DNA from: Tupaia tana
Lineage: Eukaryota; Chordata; Mammalia; Scandentia; Tupaiidae
Length of the DNA: 64,000 nt
Assembly: GCA_026018925.1 (NCBI GenBank)
Contig: JAKSZU010000020.1
Location: 42,749,102 to 42,813,101 of the forward strand
Reading direction: 5' to 3'
Part shown: positions 1 through 11,181 of the stretch, piece by piece
How the letters are laid out: the number at the start of each line of letters is the position of its first letter
How positions within the stretch are numbered: the stretch's first letter is position 1
Program-made: the position numbers and the translations under genes
The notes under the pieces: model-generated
Database searches by the model: none
Told to the model about the DNA's origin: nothing
What the model saw: the letters and a program-made list of their open reading frames with translations, nothing else

Positions 1-1312
1 GAGCAGAGAGCCCAGGTCCCCAGGCCCCTGCACCCCCACCCCCAGCGCATCTCAAACTGTTGTCTAACCTTTCCCTTAATCCATCTCATCTTGAGCTGAT
101 GGGAACTGCTTTCATTCCACCTCTTGTGGAGGTAATGAAACAATCTTCTTATTCACTTGGTTCCTCAGAGCCGGTGACATGCAACAACAACAAAAAGCAG
201 CGAGCCCCTGATTAATGGCTGCTAATTAGCAATGTTAATGACCAGGTGTCCGCGAGTGCGGCCAGCTTCTCTCAGCATGGAGTGATCGCTCAATGAGGGC
301 CCTGCAAATCCATTCCCAGCGACCCTTCCCCTCAGCTGCCAGTAATGAAGCCTGCCCCTCGTTACTCCTGGGAGAGGCGCAGGAGGGGACCCTGGCCTGG
401 GACCCAAACCCTTGCCCGGGTCTAGTGGTTCTTCCATTAATTAAGGTTAGCATGTCTGGCCCCCTAAAAGCTCAAAGGTAAGGAAGTGAGGAACAGGGAG
501 ATGTCCTGGAACCCTCTTTTGTCCAAAGGAGATTCTTTCCTAATAGAACCAGTAGCTAATTTTAACCATCTATATGTACGTCTGTAATTTCAACTACCTA
601 TTAGTTACACATATCCCCTTCATAGTCAGATTCTCTTATCACCCCGAGGTAATTTACATGGGTAAAGCAAGTTTCATACAACTCTCAAATGTAACTTTCT
701 ATCTGGGAGGTTTACTTTTTTTTCTTCTTCTTTTTTTTTGTCATTTAGCATAGAAAGGCGCTGGAAACTCAGGCACCTAGAGACGAGCATAAAACCACAA
801 CAGTCATCTCTGAAAACAGCCGTCCTGGGTAGGAAGCAGGTAGGCCAAGAGGCTGCGCTCTGAGCTCTCCTGTCGGAGTAAGAAAACTGTGTTAACTTTT
901 AAAACAAAGCAGCAAAACTAAAGTTTTTCTGAAGCTTTATAGAGAATCAGCTCTATAAAGGCCTGAAAAATTATTTTACTAATTAGAGATGATTTCCTTT
1001 TCTGAATGCTGACCAGAAAATTGAAAAGTGACAAGACTGAAGTCTTTGCAGATAATGAACCATTAAGTGTATTTGCCAATTTGTGACAAGCTGACTCTGT
1101 CTCTGGGTCTGCACAATCATTTATTTTCCCTCCAGTGGAGAATGGCATTGTATTTTCTTCAAGGGGGGAGAGAGGGATTTGCTTTGGAAGAAACACACTA
1201 ACATGAAAGAACGTCATGTCATTATTTCTGTTTTAGCATGCTCATTCTTTTTAGTATAAATGTTTCAGGTTAGGGTAACACTTTGGGTCCTTTAGAAATA
1301 CTTTTTAAAAAA
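1..1312. other. Unassigned non-coding sequence
   Basis: No gene or repeat family is recognised here. Short frames on both strands have no protein-like composition or known motif. The first 480 bases are somewhat GC-richer than what follows. A T-rich run lies at about 716-740. Confidence 0.5.
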
Positions 1313-1361
1313 ATGTATTTTTAAAGAGATTTTTGCTATAGGGTGTATGCGCTCACCAAAG

Positions 1362-1423
<62 letters not shown>

Positions 1424-1604
1424 AGAAATCACCCCTGAGGGGAGATGGCCAACTGTAATCCCTTCTTCTCCATTCTCCTCTCTGGATTTTGGGCACACAC
1501 GCACAAATGCCTGGCGTGTTTGAAGCCACCGAGTCCGGGACTCAAATTACTATTGGCCCTATGGGAGTCCAGCAACGTAACCATTACGCCATCTGCTGGT
1601 CCCC
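1313..1604 (-). mobile_element. tRNA-headed SINE, type A, older copy with GA expansion
   Basis: Read on the minus strand it begins with a tRNA-like head (1604 downwards, ending CTGCTGGTCCCC on the plus strand). It continues through the long type A body to the CCTATAGCAAAAATCTC-like end at about 1330. The CT-rich body segment has grown into a long GA dinucleotide run. Several CpGs have decayed, so this is not among the youngest copies. No clear TSD was found. Confidence 0.9.
1367..1418. repeat. (GA)n microsatellite inside a SINE
   Basis: About 26 uninterrupted GA units. They sit exactly where type A SINEs carry their short CT-rich segment, so the microsatellite grew from within the SINE. Confidence 0.95.
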
Positions 1605-3995
1605 AAAAGTCCTATGCTTGATAGCATTGTGATACTTCTGTTAAAATGACTTTTTCCTTTATTTCAGCAGAATAAGTGCTATTGTAAAAATGACCAGCTA
1701 TTCATAGTTGATCAAATACCACCCATCCACTAACCCTAATAGCCGGATTTAAAGGAATGTGCTCACGAGGTTGTTGCTGACTAATAGGTCCAAGTGACAC
1801 TGACGAGAAGAACTTCCGAGCTTTACTTCTGAGTGTGTACGAGGCCAAACAATAGCGTCTCGTAAGCTACAGGAAGAGGCTACCTGGGAGTCTGGTTCCT
1901 CTGTTATTGGAACCCACCTTCGGTGGCAGTAACGTTCGGTGTAGCTTTTGGGGGTGGGGGTACAATTTTCCCCCAAGTTTAGAAAACTGAGTATACCATC
2001 CTTGTGGGCAATGTAGAAAATGTTGAAAAGCATATGCACGCAAGAATACCTGTGCCCACACTCCAGATCCCAGAGTGCCAACGCATTGCTAGATATTCTC
2101 GCCGTCTTCTTTGTGCCCAAATGCCTTTTCTTTGAACTGAAACCGTATCGTATTGCATATATCGTTTTATAAACTGCCTTTAAAAAGATTCATAACATAA
2201 CCTTAGTTTGTTGTAAAGTATTCTCTACGACGCCGTACCATGACATGGAGTGTCTACTAGAAGCCTTGAGTCTGCATTAACCATGAGTGGTTGGTGGAAA
2301 CTTCTAGGGTGATGACAGAGCCATATTATTATAATGGTCTCCAGCTAACGGGAGGGAGGGGCGCAGACACCACTCGCCAGTCTCTCCTCCACAGCGGACT
2401 TCGAAGAACTTGGGAGAATTGAGTTATCCCCTTTCAGTCACTAGAGAAGTCCACAGTGCTCAAGAGAAGGAAGGCGTGCACTGAAGGCGCACCGTGGCCA
2501 ACTCATTCATGGTTAGCGAGAAGGGCCAAGCTACGTATAGGTTTCTCGAGGAGAGCATTTGCGCATCTTCTCGTTCGTGTAGAACCAGTGGACACGTCGA
2601 TGTGTCAGGACTTGCCTCCCTAGTAAATGAATGAGAGCAAACACTGCGTCCCAGGGTGTCACCTTTCTCAGTAGCCAGGAGAGTGATGGCGGCAGGTCGT
2701 GTCCTGGGAGTGCGTGTGCACGTCCTGCAAGGACAGTCGGAGGGGGCTCGCCCTTTGCATGTCGCTGTCACACTGATGGCCATAAAACGAGCAGAAACAG
2801 CTCTGTGTGTCCGTCTGCAGCTCATGACAGCCCGCAGCTCTGTCGCCGGCCACCTCGCGTCTAGTCCTGCTCGCTCTCATGTCTGGTCAGAACAATCTGG
2901 CCAAAGGAGAAGAAAGTTTTTAAGCTTTCTAAGCCCCGAGATTCTTATTTTGGACTTGAAATGAATAAGGATTCTTAATTAAATCTGGTACTTTAAAGGT
3001 CGAAATACTTAGCTTATCTCTTTCCCCACGGTCAGGCTGAGGAAACCAAGGCCGTCTGTAGGCCGAGCGATCCCGGCCGAGCACAGGCTGGACAGGCTGT
3101 GGACACCAGCCAATGAGACTCAGAGCAGGGCGAGTGGGCTAACCGGAAAAAGGGTAGGACTTGCTGATTTTGTTTCTCTTTCCTTTAGCTCAAAAAGCAT
3201 AAGTTGTCTGAGAAAATGACCAAGAAATAATAGAAAATAACCATCTTGCCTCAAAAGACGTTTGCAGCCGTTAGCGGGAGTGGCATCTTCCGTGGGACCT
3301 CCTCGTGGCTGCTCACCTAGCTCTGGCGCTTTGTTGGGGCAGCTGCAGAGCCAGAGCCAGACCCCTTCGGGAAACCTAGGCTGTCGGCACAGCAAGCGGA
3401 GAATGCTGTGATGCACTCACCCTTTCCTCCGTCCATCCATCCATCAATCGAAGTCCTGGCTCGGCATCTCTCTACAGCCCACTGTCCACATTGAGTCAAA
3501 GAAACGTGACTTTTCTACGTTCAGCTCATTTAAGAGAACAATAGGCGCGTAGAATAACCAGACAACAGGTAGAACACCGAGCAAGTATGTGGCATGGAAG
3601 GAGTGGGTGATGTTCACGCTGCCAGTCAGTTCCCAGGTACTTGTGATGCACTGATTACAGGTTCAGCCCTGGGAAGGGGCTCCACAACCAAGACCTAGAG
3701 ACCAGGAAGAACGGACGTGACACTTCTAAGGTGAGAAACCACCGTTCGCTTTCTGTTATGGTTAAAGCTTTCTTTATAGAGGCAAGTATGAGGATGAAAG
3801 GAGGGTGTTTCCACTTTGGTACTTGTTGGAAACAATAAAATAGGTATGTTAGGTGATGATTTAGAAAGTTAGAGTTTATAACTTTAAAATTATGACATTC
3901 CAGAATTAGGGTGGACTTGAAAAAAATCATTTTTTAGTGCTTCCAATTCTTTGTTTAATTTGATCTAAAACATTGAGGCCTACTGCAATTTAAGT
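1605..3995. other. Unassigned non-coding sequence
   Basis: About 2.4 kb with no recognised gene or repeat. Open frames at 1749-2120 and 2460-2964 overlap one another on both strands and match no family I know. A short run of ATCC repeats lies near 3431-3445. Confidence 0.45.
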
Positions 3996-4112
3996 CCTGG
4001 ACCTGGAGGTTTGACAATCATACAGGGAATATGTGCATGTGTGCCTAAAATCCAGAGGAGAATGGAGAAGGGATTGCAGTGTGGTCACCTACTCTGGGGG
4101 GTGATCTCTCAC

Positions 4113-4155
<43 letters not shown>

Positions 4156-4200
4156 CTGGGGAGTGCACATGCCCTATGGCAAAAACCTAAAAAAAAGAAA
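3996..4200 (+). mobile_element. 5'-truncated long-body SINE, type A/C
   Basis: The tRNA head is missing. The copy starts at the 'gacctggaggtttgac' junction that follows the B box in full copies. It keeps the AGAGGAGAATGGAG box, the expanded CT segment and the GCCCTATGGCAAAAACCT end, then a short A-rich tail. Confidence 0.85.
4115..4145. repeat. (TC)n microsatellite inside a SINE
   Basis: About 15 TC units expanded from the CT-rich segment of the surrounding SINE. Confidence 0.9.
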
Positions 4201-5504
4201 GTAACTTTACCCAAATAATAAACATAGTTACTGAGTGGCGGTCACTGTTCCAACACTAACCACTGCTCTGCCGCAGTACCAGGTTCTCTCATATGAGCGG
4301 GGCTCGTTTGTTTATTTATTTCTTTAGGTTATTTTCCTTTTAGGTGTATCAGCCCAGAGTTGGGTGAAATCGAGCTTTCTCACCCACACGTTCCCGCCCA
4401 CCCCCAGTCCATCTGGCATGCAGGTTAGAGTGGTTGGATGGACTACGTGGTCCTTTCTGGTTCTGGATTACAAGCACAGTAGATATTCTGATAGAGCTGT
4501 GCATGTCCAGAATGTCCTTACACTTAGGGCCTGGGAAGAGCCACCTTGGCTAGAAAGTGTCCCAGAGCAGGCTTGCTAGTAAGTTTCTCTCTCTGGAGAA
4601 CCTCGGGAAGTGCCGAGGCCACTGGCAGTGTGTCCTGGACCCCATCCTGCCCTTCTGAAGTCCAGTCACAATTTTAGAATTGCTTATAGTTCACTCTGTA
4701 TGCCAGAAGATCTTTACAATAAACCTGGGGTTGTCATTGTCTGCTCGTTTGTCCTGGAATACGTCTCCCACACCCTCGTGACTGTGTCTCTGAAGGTATC
4801 AGAAGAGACTGCACTTCTATATCCATAATGCCTAAAAATTTCTCCCACCACGTTTTAGAAATGCAATTGTGAGGGAGTTTCAATATAAGGAGGTTTTTTG
4901 GGAGCTCCTAACTATTTAAGATCTATTAAAAAAGTTTATTTCCTGAGTTAGAAAGAATGAGAGACTCTTGTAAGGATCTTGCTATGCTGCAATCCTTCCT
5001 CCAGTCTTCCAGCCAGCCAGGATTATGCGTAGGTCAACCCAGGCTCAGACCAGGCCTTCCCATGTGGCTTCAGTATCACGGAACGGCTCCCGACCTCTCA
5101 CCACCATGGCTGGATCAGCCATTGCTTTCTGACAAGGAGGTGCCAAGAGGCCGCCTGGGTCCTAGTGCACCCTGCAGGGGAGCATGTTCGGACGGGCTGC
5201 CCAGGACCACAGTCCCCTGGACCACAGTGCCCTGGACCACTCGTGCAGCTCTGTGCCTGGGGAGTATTCTTCTTAGTTTTATGCTTTTTTGTCAAAAAAG
5301 GACATTATGTTTCCACTTAAGTCTAAATAGTACAGCAAGTGAGAATGTTAAGGAGCTGGCTTTTCCAATTTTGAAATCTGAAAAGAGCTAGAATATTCTC
5401 AGTGGCCCATTTCCGGCCCTTCTAAGAGACATTTTGCCCAAGTCATACTGGTTTAAATGAGGGTAGAGAGGTGGGAAAACTCATATTTATAAATCAAGCT
5501 TTAC
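4201..5504. other. Unassigned non-coding sequence
   Basis: No repeat or gene recognised. The 144-codon frame at 4957-5391 contains a local repetition (GTCCCCTGGACCACAGTGCC region, 5211-5240) but has no domain signature. I treat it as chance. Confidence 0.45.
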
Positions 5505-5640
5505 AAATCTGTTGTCTTCTAGGCGACAGATGTTATTTTCTTTATTTTACATGTTGGGAAGCTGAGGCTCTGACAGACGAAATGTCATAGAGATGGCAAG
5601 TGGCATCTAGGTTGTCTGCAAAACCCTCCGTATCGCTGCT
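5505..5640 (+). repeat. MIR-type SINE fragment
   Basis: The order 'tttattttacatgttgggaa', 'gctgaggctctgacag' and 'ggcaagtggcatctagg' follows the MIR core (consensus motifs: attttacagatgagg, aactgaggc, agtggcagagc). Divergence is as expected for this ancient mammalian family. Confidence 0.7.
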
Positions 5641-5863
5641 GGTGGAGATGATAACCACTCGCCACTGCAGCTCTAAGAAAGCCTGGAGTCAAATAGTCGC
5701 ATACTCGTTCTTCAGGCCAAGCGGGCACCTTCCATCTCGTTTACCGCGAGAGCCGGTGCCTACCGCACAGGACAGCGCACACGCAGTCTTCCACCAGCGA
5801 GCACGCTCTGTGGAGCTGTGCCTTAATAACCAACTCGAGAATTTTCCTCGGCATAGTATTTGC

Positions 5864-5879
5864 AGAAAATAGCAGTAAT
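5864..5879 (+). repeat. 5' target-site duplication of HAL1 copy 1
   Basis: AGAAAATAGCAGTAAT, identical to 8526-8541. It sets the left end of the retrotransposon exactly and fits L1 endonuclease-type insertion. Confidence 0.9.
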
Positions 5880-8525
5880 GAGAAGATTCCTCATGGCTCC
5901 TGCGAAGCAGTCATTTCAGGGTAAAAGAGAAATGAAGAGCTCCTATTGATAATTCAGCCTCCAGCAAACAAGCTAGCGTGGTAAGGAGCTCCTCAATCTA
6001 GCTTTTTATCTCTGTCTTTGTGTCTGTATCTCTGTCTCTCCTGCTTTCGTCTTCTAATTTTTTGTAATTTTTCCTTTTTAAATTTTTTTTAAAGGTAAAG
6101 TTTTTCTCTTGCTCTCAGCTCCGCCTTTTGTCTTGTTAATAATCCCCTCTGGTCTGTCCTCCCACCCAGACAGGAGAGGTGAGGCCTTCAGCAGAAGATT
6201 CCTCATGACTCCTGCGAAATAGTGTGCACCGTGTGGTTTTCTATTTTGTGCTTTTTTTTGTAAAAAAAAAAAATTATAATTGTAATTTTTTTCTTTTTTA
6301 TCTTTTTTTTTTTTTTTTTTGTTTCTCTCTCTCTTTTTTGTATTCTTTTTTCTCGTCTCTCCACTCCTCAGATGACTATAAATCACCCCAGGACCACAAG
6401 AAATATGGGAAAGTAAGAAAATACCTCTCCTCAAAGGGAAAAGAATAACTCCTCTCCATCCACAAGCAGTTCAATGGAAATCATGGAAATGTCTGATAAA
6501 GAATTTAGAACATTCATAACGGCGAAGCTAACAGAGATGGAAAAGAAGAGAGACAATGAACTGCAGAAGAGAAAGGAGAAAGAAGTTGATAAGTTCCAGG
6601 AGGTGAGGAAATTCTTACAAGATCTAAAAGAGGAATTACATACTTTAAAAAAGAATCAAACGGAACTGTTAGAGATGAAGGCTATAATACAGGCAGTCAA
6701 AACCTCCCTTGAATCTCCCTTAAAAGCAGACTAGATCATACAGAAAACAGAATCTCAGATATAGAAGAGAAAATTGCTGGCCTAGAAAAATCCACCACGA
6801 AGACTGAGAAAAATGCCCCAAAATTTGAGAATAATATACGAGAAGTGCTAGATTCCATCAAACGTCCAAAGATCCAGATAACTGGCATTCCAGAAGGCGA
6901 AGAGACTCATAAGGGTATTGATAATCTATTCCATGAAATCCTACAAGAAAACTTTCCAAACCTAGAGAGGCACTCAAAGATCCAGTCCCAAGAAATACAA
7001 AAGACCCCAAATAGAATCAACCCAAGAAGATCTTCTCCAAGACACATTATAGCCAAGTTGACCAAAACCACAGACAAAGACAAGCTACTAAGATTGGCAA
7101 GAGAAAAACATCAAGTTACCTACAAAGGATATCCCATCAGGCTAACAGCAGACCTCTCATCGGAAACAATGTGAGCGAGGAAAGAATAGGAAAACATATT
7201 CAAAGTGTTAATAGGAAAGCAATTTCAGCCAAGAATACTGTACCCAGCAAGATTATCTTTCATGTGGGAAGAAAAGACAAGAACATTCTGAGATAAACAA
7301 AACCTGAAAGAGTTTACCAGCACCAGACCAGATCTCCAAGAAGTTCTCAAGGGAAATTAAATACAGACACACAGAAATAAGAGTTAAAAAACTAAGAAAG
7401 TGGCCAACTTAATCATAGGGACAAGTCTGGAGTTGAATATTATGTCCCAGAATTTAATTGGGAAAATCGATGACAACAGAAGATAAAGTACCTGAGACTG
7501 AATTGGTGAAGTATAATTTTATGACTTTTGACTAAAATATTGCTGATTTTCTTGTAGACTTTGTTATCTGGTTGTAAGGATTTGTGTCCTGTCTTGAGAT
7601 ATGGATAGGTTCATGTGAACAGAATCCTAACCTGTTTCCTGGCTTTAAGCAAAGTTCCTTAGCATTTCTTTGATTTAAGTGAAAACTGGTTTTCTTAATA
7701 GTACCAAGTGAACTTGCTATTGAAAGTAGTTAGATTATTTAAGAAATTGTGTGATCAATGCAATGTGGGGGGAAAGGAATGGAAGACAATTGTAGACACC
7801 AGAGATAGTGTGAGAAGAGGGTGGGAAAGGACAGAGGGTCAGAAATAGGGGGGTAAAAAAAATTCTAGAAACTAGAAATGGAAAATTTTTGATAATGTTA
7901 TGCATGACTAAGCCACTGTGCAGTATATTCTGGATGGGAAATCACATTTCGTATGCTGTGATGATGCTTAGGGAGAGAATGTAAATTAAGTTAAAAAAAG
8001 TTTCAGGAAAAAAAACCCTAAAACTGTTTTTCTTGAAATTAAAAAAAAATGCATTAAAAATACCTATTCGATGCCTGAAGCAAGATATATAGCCCCAGCT
8101 AAGTGCTACTTTATAAGATGTTCATTCTACTCACTGAGGCTTATGCCTAAAGTTGGACTTGTGTTCATAGGAAATGTATATATCAGCTGTGTTTGCTATG
8201 AAAATATTTTGATTAATTAAGATCTTTAGTGACTCAATAAAATGTGGCCGGGGAGTGGAAAATATTAGAAAGCAAACATAGATACCAGAGACAGTATGGG
8301 AGGAGAGTGGGAGATGGCAGAGGGTAAGAGGTGTGGAATCAAGGATGGGAATAAAAAGCAAAACATACAGGAAACAAGAAATGGAAAATTATTTGTTGAT
8401 GATAACATGTTTGTTGATGTGCTTGATTGAGCCAATATACAGTGTACTCTGGATGGAAAATTTCACTTTGTATGCTGTAATGATGTACAGTGAATAAATG
8501 CAAATAAATAAATTTAATAAGAAAA
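5880..8525 (+). mobile_element. HAL1-like (ORF2-less LINE-1) element, copy 1, full length
   Basis: A complete element between perfect 16-bp TSDs (5864-5879 and 8526-8541). The parts are a 5' UTR (5880-6371), a degenerate ORF1 (6372-7360) and a 3' UTR of about 1.16 kb with two related tail modules (about 7735-8005 and 8225-8520), ending in an A/T-rich tail. A normal L1 has about 3.8 kb of ORF2 (endonuclease and reverse transcriptase) after ORF1, and nothing of it is present. Copies 2-4 in this window share the ORF1-to-3' UTR junction, so the missing ORF2 is a family trait and not a local deletion. Half-L1 elements (HAL1) are known in mammals; subfamily identity was not determined. Movement must have used L1 proteins in trans. 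Confidence 0.9.
6372..7360 (+). pseudogene. L1 ORF1p-like reading frame, degenerate (HAL1 copy 1)
   Basis: Homologous along its length to the intact ORF1 at 38791-39792. ORF1p is an RNA-binding trimeric nucleic-acid chaperone. The frame opens at ATG 6372 but meets a TAA about 15 codons later. It then runs from 6474 (MEMSDKEFRTF) through the coiled-coil region to a break at about 6734. It resumes at about 6845 with the RRM-type segment (ITGIPEGEE) and the C-terminal domain (IRLTADLSSETM). A further stop lies at about 7172. The last residues are shortened. Not functional. Confidence 0.9.
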
Positions 8526-8541
8526 AGAAAATAGCAGTAAT
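8526..8541 (+). repeat. 3' target-site duplication of HAL1 copy 1
   Basis: AGAAAATAGCAGTAAT, identical to 5864-5879. Confidence 0.9.
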
Positions 8542-8768
8542 AAAACTTTTCTAGTCAGTGGAGAGTAGTGAGGATAAAGGGAAAGATGGGAGATGAGATT
8601 TTCTATAAAGGCTTCATGTACTTGGAAGGTCTTTATCGCAGAAACTTTCATTGCAGACATATTTCTGTAGTATTAACTAAACCAACAACAACAATAATAT
8701 CTAATCGCTTACTAGTTCTTATGTGGTAGGTACTATCTACCCTTGTGTGTGTGTGTGTATGTGGGGGG

Positions 8769-8802
8769 GTCTTCAGAAAGTTCATGGAAAATACATAATA
8801 TG
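8769..8802 (+). mobile_element. MITE-like element, left part (split by a SINE)
   Basis: Begins 'gtcttcagaaagttcatgg' and continues after the SINE at 9080. The joined order of motifs matches, in reverse complement, the element at 23131-23258. It looks like a small non-autonomous DNA transposon, possibly of mariner type. Family name not determined. Confidence 0.5.
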
Positions 8803-9079
8803 GGAACCAGCAGTTGGTGTAATGGCTATGTCGCTGGACTCCCACGTAGTCGACCGCGGTTCGCGTCTCGGACCCGGTGGCTTACAACTCACGCCGGGCG
8901 CGTGTGCGTGCGTGCCCAAGATCCCGAGAGGAGAATGGAGGAGAAGGGATTGCGGCGTGACCATCCCCCCTGGGGGGTGATTTCTCGCTTTCTGTCTCTA
9001 TGTCTCTCTCTGTCTGTCTGGCGAGCGCACGCGCCCTATAGCGAAAAAACCTCTCCAAAAAAAAAAAAAAAAAAAAAAA
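8803..9079 (+). mobile_element. tRNA-headed SINE, type A, young copy
   Basis: Flanked by a perfect 16-bp TSD (8787-8802 and 9080-9095, GAAAATACATAATATG). The head has tRNA-like spacing, with an A-box-like stretch near 8810-8826 and a B box at 8858-8868. The body holds the palindrome CCCCCCTGGGGGG (8965-8977), the CT segment, the GCGCCCTATAGCGAAAAAACC end and a long A tail. Dense intact CpGs argue for recent insertion. Pol III transcription from the internal boxes and L1-driven retroposition are the expected mechanism. Confidence 0.95.
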
Positions 9080-9146
9080 GAAAATACATAATATGAAAAA
9101 AAGTACATAGATTTAAAAAAATTTTTACACCAAAATAAACTTTAAT

Positions 9147-9148
<2 letters not shown>
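9080..9148 (+). mobile_element. MITE-like element, right part
   Basis: Continues the element begun at 8769 after the SINE and its second TSD copy: 'aagtacatagatttaaaaaa' then 'caccaaaataaactttaattc'. The far terminal repeat is not seen, because another SINE poly-T begins at about 9149. Confidence 0.5.
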
Positions 9149-9184
<36 letters not shown>

Positions 9185-9421
9185 TTTTTGCCTTTTTTCT
9201 ATAGGGCATGTGCACTCACTGGAGAGAAGCAGAGAACAGCAGTGACAGGGAAAGTGAGGGGATGGTTACTGCAATCCTCTCTCCTCCATTTTCCTCTTGG
9301 GATTTTGGGCACTCACACACGTGTGCTCAGGGTGATTTTTCAGGCCGCCAGGGCTGAGACTCAAACTGTGGTCAGCCATGTGGGAGTCCAACAATTTAAC
9401 CACCACACCACCTGTTGGCCT
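9149..9421 (-). mobile_element. tRNA-headed SINE, type A/C
   Basis: The poly-T at 9149-9180 is the A tail on the minus strand. Body and head run to CCACCTGTTGGCC (9410-9422). It carries the B-box complement GAGACTCAAACTG and lacks most CpGs, so it is an older copy. Confidence 0.85.
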
Positions 9422-9436
9422 CCCTCTCTGCAAACT

Positions 9437-9594
9437 TTTTTTTTTTCTTTTTTAGAGGTTTTTGCTTTAGGGTGTGTGTGCTCGCCAGGGTGGGAGAGAG
9501 AAAGAAAGAGAGAGAGAAGGAAAGTGAGAAGTCATCCCCAGGGGGAAGACCCAGTTCTGGTGCTTCTCTCTCTCTCTCTCTGTCTCTCATGGAA
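9437..9594 (-). mobile_element. 5'-truncated SINE body
   Basis: The tail end 'agaggtttttgctttaggg' and the GA-rich segment are kept. The copy stops inside the body after 'tcatccccagggggaag', so the tRNA head is missing. It lies directly beside the SINE at 9149-9421 in the same orientation. Confidence 0.75.
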
Positions 9595-9599
9595 GAAAG

Positions 9600-10465
9600 A
9601 AATAAGCTTATAAAAAGAGTAAAAAAGAAAAAACAGAATAACCTGAAAATCAAGGAATCAGTGAAAATCACTTCCTTTTATGTGCTGTCTGCATGCATGT
9701 CTGTATGTAAATATACAAATTACATATGTAACTCTACATGCATATCGTACGTATTGTGTATCATCTACACATGCACACACTGTGTGTATCAGTTTACAAT
9801 CCAGCAAGCCCCACATAGTGCTGTCTGTGAGGAGGACAAATGCGAAGGAGAGGATGTTATGGTACAGTTGGAGGATGACAAAAGCTCGATGATGAATTTT
9901 CGGTAAAATTTATTTTTATTATCTCCTTCAGCCTCAGGTAAAGGAGAGAAACACTGATTCAGACCAAACGCCAAATCAGTAATCCTTATTGTTTTTGTGA
10001 CTTTTTACGTTTGTAAACTGGGTTTAAATGGCCTGCAAATGTTTCAGGAAAGCGCTGGGACAAGGATCTCAGATTTGATTTGAAAGACCAGAAATCAAAT
10101 TCCTGTTGCCTTATTGGGTTGTCTGGAAAGTCATGAGGCATTTTGCACAGAAAAACATAGAAATATGCGCTACGATTTTCCCGACACCCTAGTAACTTAT
10201 GCACTTTGGGAGTTAAAAATCTGTCCGTCATCTGCGTGTGTCCTGCACTTGCAAATGCTGTTCTTTCACCCACCGTCTCAGCTAAGCTCATGGAGGATGA
10301 GAGCGGGGCGACAGGAACCATGTCTGTGGGGCCATGGACATTTCACATAGAAAGGGCACCCCCACCGATGGCTTACAGGCCTGGGTTGTTTATTCTTACG
10401 GATACAGCTTGCGTTCTACAATTACGGAGTACTTAGAAGGTACTAGAACTTATCCTTCCTTCATT
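9600..10465. other. Unassigned non-coding sequence
   Basis: No gene or known repeat recognised. A TG/CA-rich patch with ACACACTGTGTGT lies at 9774-9788. Confidence 0.45.
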
Positions 10466-10477
10466 TCTTTCTCCCTC

Positions 10478-10510
<33 letters not shown>

Positions 10511-10757
10511 TTGCCACAGGGTGTGTGAGCTTGCAAGAGAGAGAGAGAGACAGACAAATACAAGGTAAAGGAAAGTGAGAAATCACCCCTCCCGGGGAAT
10601 GGCCATGCCACAGTCCCTTCTCCTTCATTGTCCTCTCGGCTTTTTGGGCACACACACATGTGCCCGGCATGAGTTTCAAGCCACCTGGTCTGAACCTTGA
10701 ACCCCAGTCAGCCATGTGGGAATCCAGCGCCCCAACCACCATGCCACTTGCTGGGCC
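10466..10757 (-). mobile_element. tRNA-headed SINE, type A/C
   Basis: Minus-strand copy with a CT-rich tail region (10466-10512), a GA segment, AAATCACCCCTCC and a head ending CACTTGCTGGGCCC. Moderately diverged. It is followed 4 bases later by another SINE in the same orientation. Confidence 0.85.
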
Positions 10758-10761
10758 CAAT

Positions 10762-11013
10762 TTTTCTCTTTTTTTAATTTGCCAGAAGGCATATGTGCTC
10801 ATCAGAGAGCGGGGGTGGGAGGGAGGGGGAGGTGAGAAAGCACTCCTTGTGGGGATGGTCACACCACAATCTGTTCCCCATCTGCTCCTCCTTCTGAGTT
10901 TTGGGCATGCACACATGCCCAGTGTGTTTCTCAAGCTTCTGGGTCTGGGGCTCAAACTGTGTGGTCAGTCATGTGAGATTTTATATGCCTTAGCCACTAA
11001 GCTATGGTGGCCC
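10762..11013 (-). mobile_element. tRNA-headed SINE, type C
   Basis: Diverged minus-strand copy: GCATATGTGCTCATC, a G/A-rich segment, CTTCTGAGTTTTGGGCATGC and a degenerate head ending CTATGGTGGCCC. The B-box complement is GGCTCAAACTG. Confidence 0.8.
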
Positions 11014-11181
11014 TATTATTTTAAATTAAGGAAAATAATATAGAAAATGAAAATAAATTTGCATCATTAACAAAATCCTTTAGTTCTCAAATAGAAACAA
11101 TTCAAAATTCAGTTTATTTTGTAACCTTTAGCTAATGAGTTGTTTAAGATGTAAGCTTCAGTATGCAGAATTTATTATTTT

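Noticed and set aside
8803-8880. Possible tRNA gene at SINE heads
   Set aside because: Box A/B spacing is present, but the arms do not fold as a proper cloverleaf by eye and the same head recurs about 50 times attached to SINE bodies.
9415-9906. 163-codon plus-strand frame
   Set aside because: Built from a SINE tail and GA-rich sequence plus unassigned DNA. No domain.
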